Below are positions 63,903-64,000 of a DNA stretch of 64,000 nt, piece after piece. Positions within the stretch are counted from its first letter, which is position 1, and each line of letters starts with the position of its first letter. The translations under genes were made by a program, and so were the position numbers. The notes beneath the pieces are model-generated. The model saw only the letters and a program-made list of their open reading frames with translations. It had not been told where the DNA came from and did not search any database. Source of the stretch: Cryobacterium fucosi (lineage in GTDB: Bacteria > Actinomycetota > Actinomycetes > Actinomycetales > Microbacteriaceae); assembly GCF_004403515.1 (NCBI RefSeq), contig NZ_SOHH01000095.1:381-64380 (forward strand), given 5' to 3'.

Positions 63903-64000
63903 CACGAGTCGGCCCTGGCCAGCGTCGCCCACAGGCCGTAGCCGTGCATGGCCTCGACGTGTCGTTCCATGGCCTCCCGGTTGCCCGTGGCGACCACGGC
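63902..64000 (-). CDS. clpS: ClpS, C-terminal fragment (runs off the window)
   Basis: The last 32 residues and stop of the Clp protease adaptor ClpS: TGNREAMERHVEAMHGYGLW followed by ATLARADS. The 5' part is beyond base 64000. ClpS brings N-degron substrates to the Clp ATPase. Its TGA overlaps the DUF2017 start. Confidence 0.85.
   Translation of the reverse strand, partial: AVVATGNREAMERHVEAMHGYGLWATLARADS

Overview
The window is high-GC DNA with tightly overlapping genes (ATGA, GTGA and TGATG junctions), many GTG starts and several TANNNT -10 boxes lying 5 to 7 nt before a start codon, i.e. leaderless transcripts. Gene content points to an actinobacterium, most likely Microbacteriaceae (Cryobacterium/Leifsonia-like): a GlgE-type glycogen cluster, GatCAB, a ClpS-DUF2017 pair, and dispersed repeats built on GTCGAG..CTCGAC. 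The family assignment is inference; no rRNA or other marker gene is present.

Layout. 1-9.8 kb: alpha-glucan metabolism, with glgE-glgB (minus) divergent from glgP (plus) through two leaderless promoters, then ybaK and glgX (minus). 9.9-15.6 kb: a cysteine desulfurase, a winged-helix regulator with a frameshifted membrane microprotein, mnmA (interrupted in frame by a repeat) and ligA. 15.6-16.2 kb: remnants of a padR-cupin operon. 16.2-24.7 kb: a DUF1023 hydrolase, gatCAB, a small unknown gene, a ferritin-like/VIT1 transporter and a two-component system. 24.8-27.1 kb: two low-complexity exported or anchored proteins and a TehA/SLAC1 transporter. 27.2-48.4 kb: a respiratory nitrogen island, comprising moaE, DUF2249, an NnrS-like protein, a membrane-fused NirK, quinol NO reductase with three coupled accessory genes, a radical SAM/SPASM protein, twin cysteine-containing HTH regulators, narGHJI and narK. 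48.5-52.8 kb: a moeB-moeA-moaC-mobA-DUF6457-moaD operon. 52.9-59.4 kb: glutathione-independent formaldehyde dehydrogenase, moaA, fdhD, a DHFR-like reductase and an FdhF/YdeP-type molybdoenzyme. 59.6-63.2 kb: a HEAT-repeat glycosyltransferase plus an MGT-type glycosyltransferase. 63.35-64.0 kb: DUF2017 and the 3' end of clpS.

How the parts fit. The cofactor genes (moaA, moaC, moaD, moaE, moeA, moeB, mobA) and fdhD supply the Mo-bisMGD enzymes encoded here, NarG and the FdhF-like protein. Nitrate can be reduced to nitrite (NarGHI), then to NO (NirK) and N2O (qNOR). No nosZ is visible in the window, so the encoded path would stop at N2O. Formaldehyde dehydrogenase followed by an FdhF-like enzyme suggests formaldehyde to formate to CO2 oxidation feeding respiration (inference).

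Points deserving a second look: the NO-reductase operon whose second gene has a four-cysteine module like the one in IS1182-type transposases; the polytopic membrane domain and extra cupredoxin fused to NirK; the twin HTH regulators with matched cysteine spacing; the two palindromes over the DUF2249-nirK promoter; the palindromic repeat pair whose hairpin tips are reverse complements; the repeat translated inside mnmA; and a set of long, U-tract-free hairpins at gene ends.
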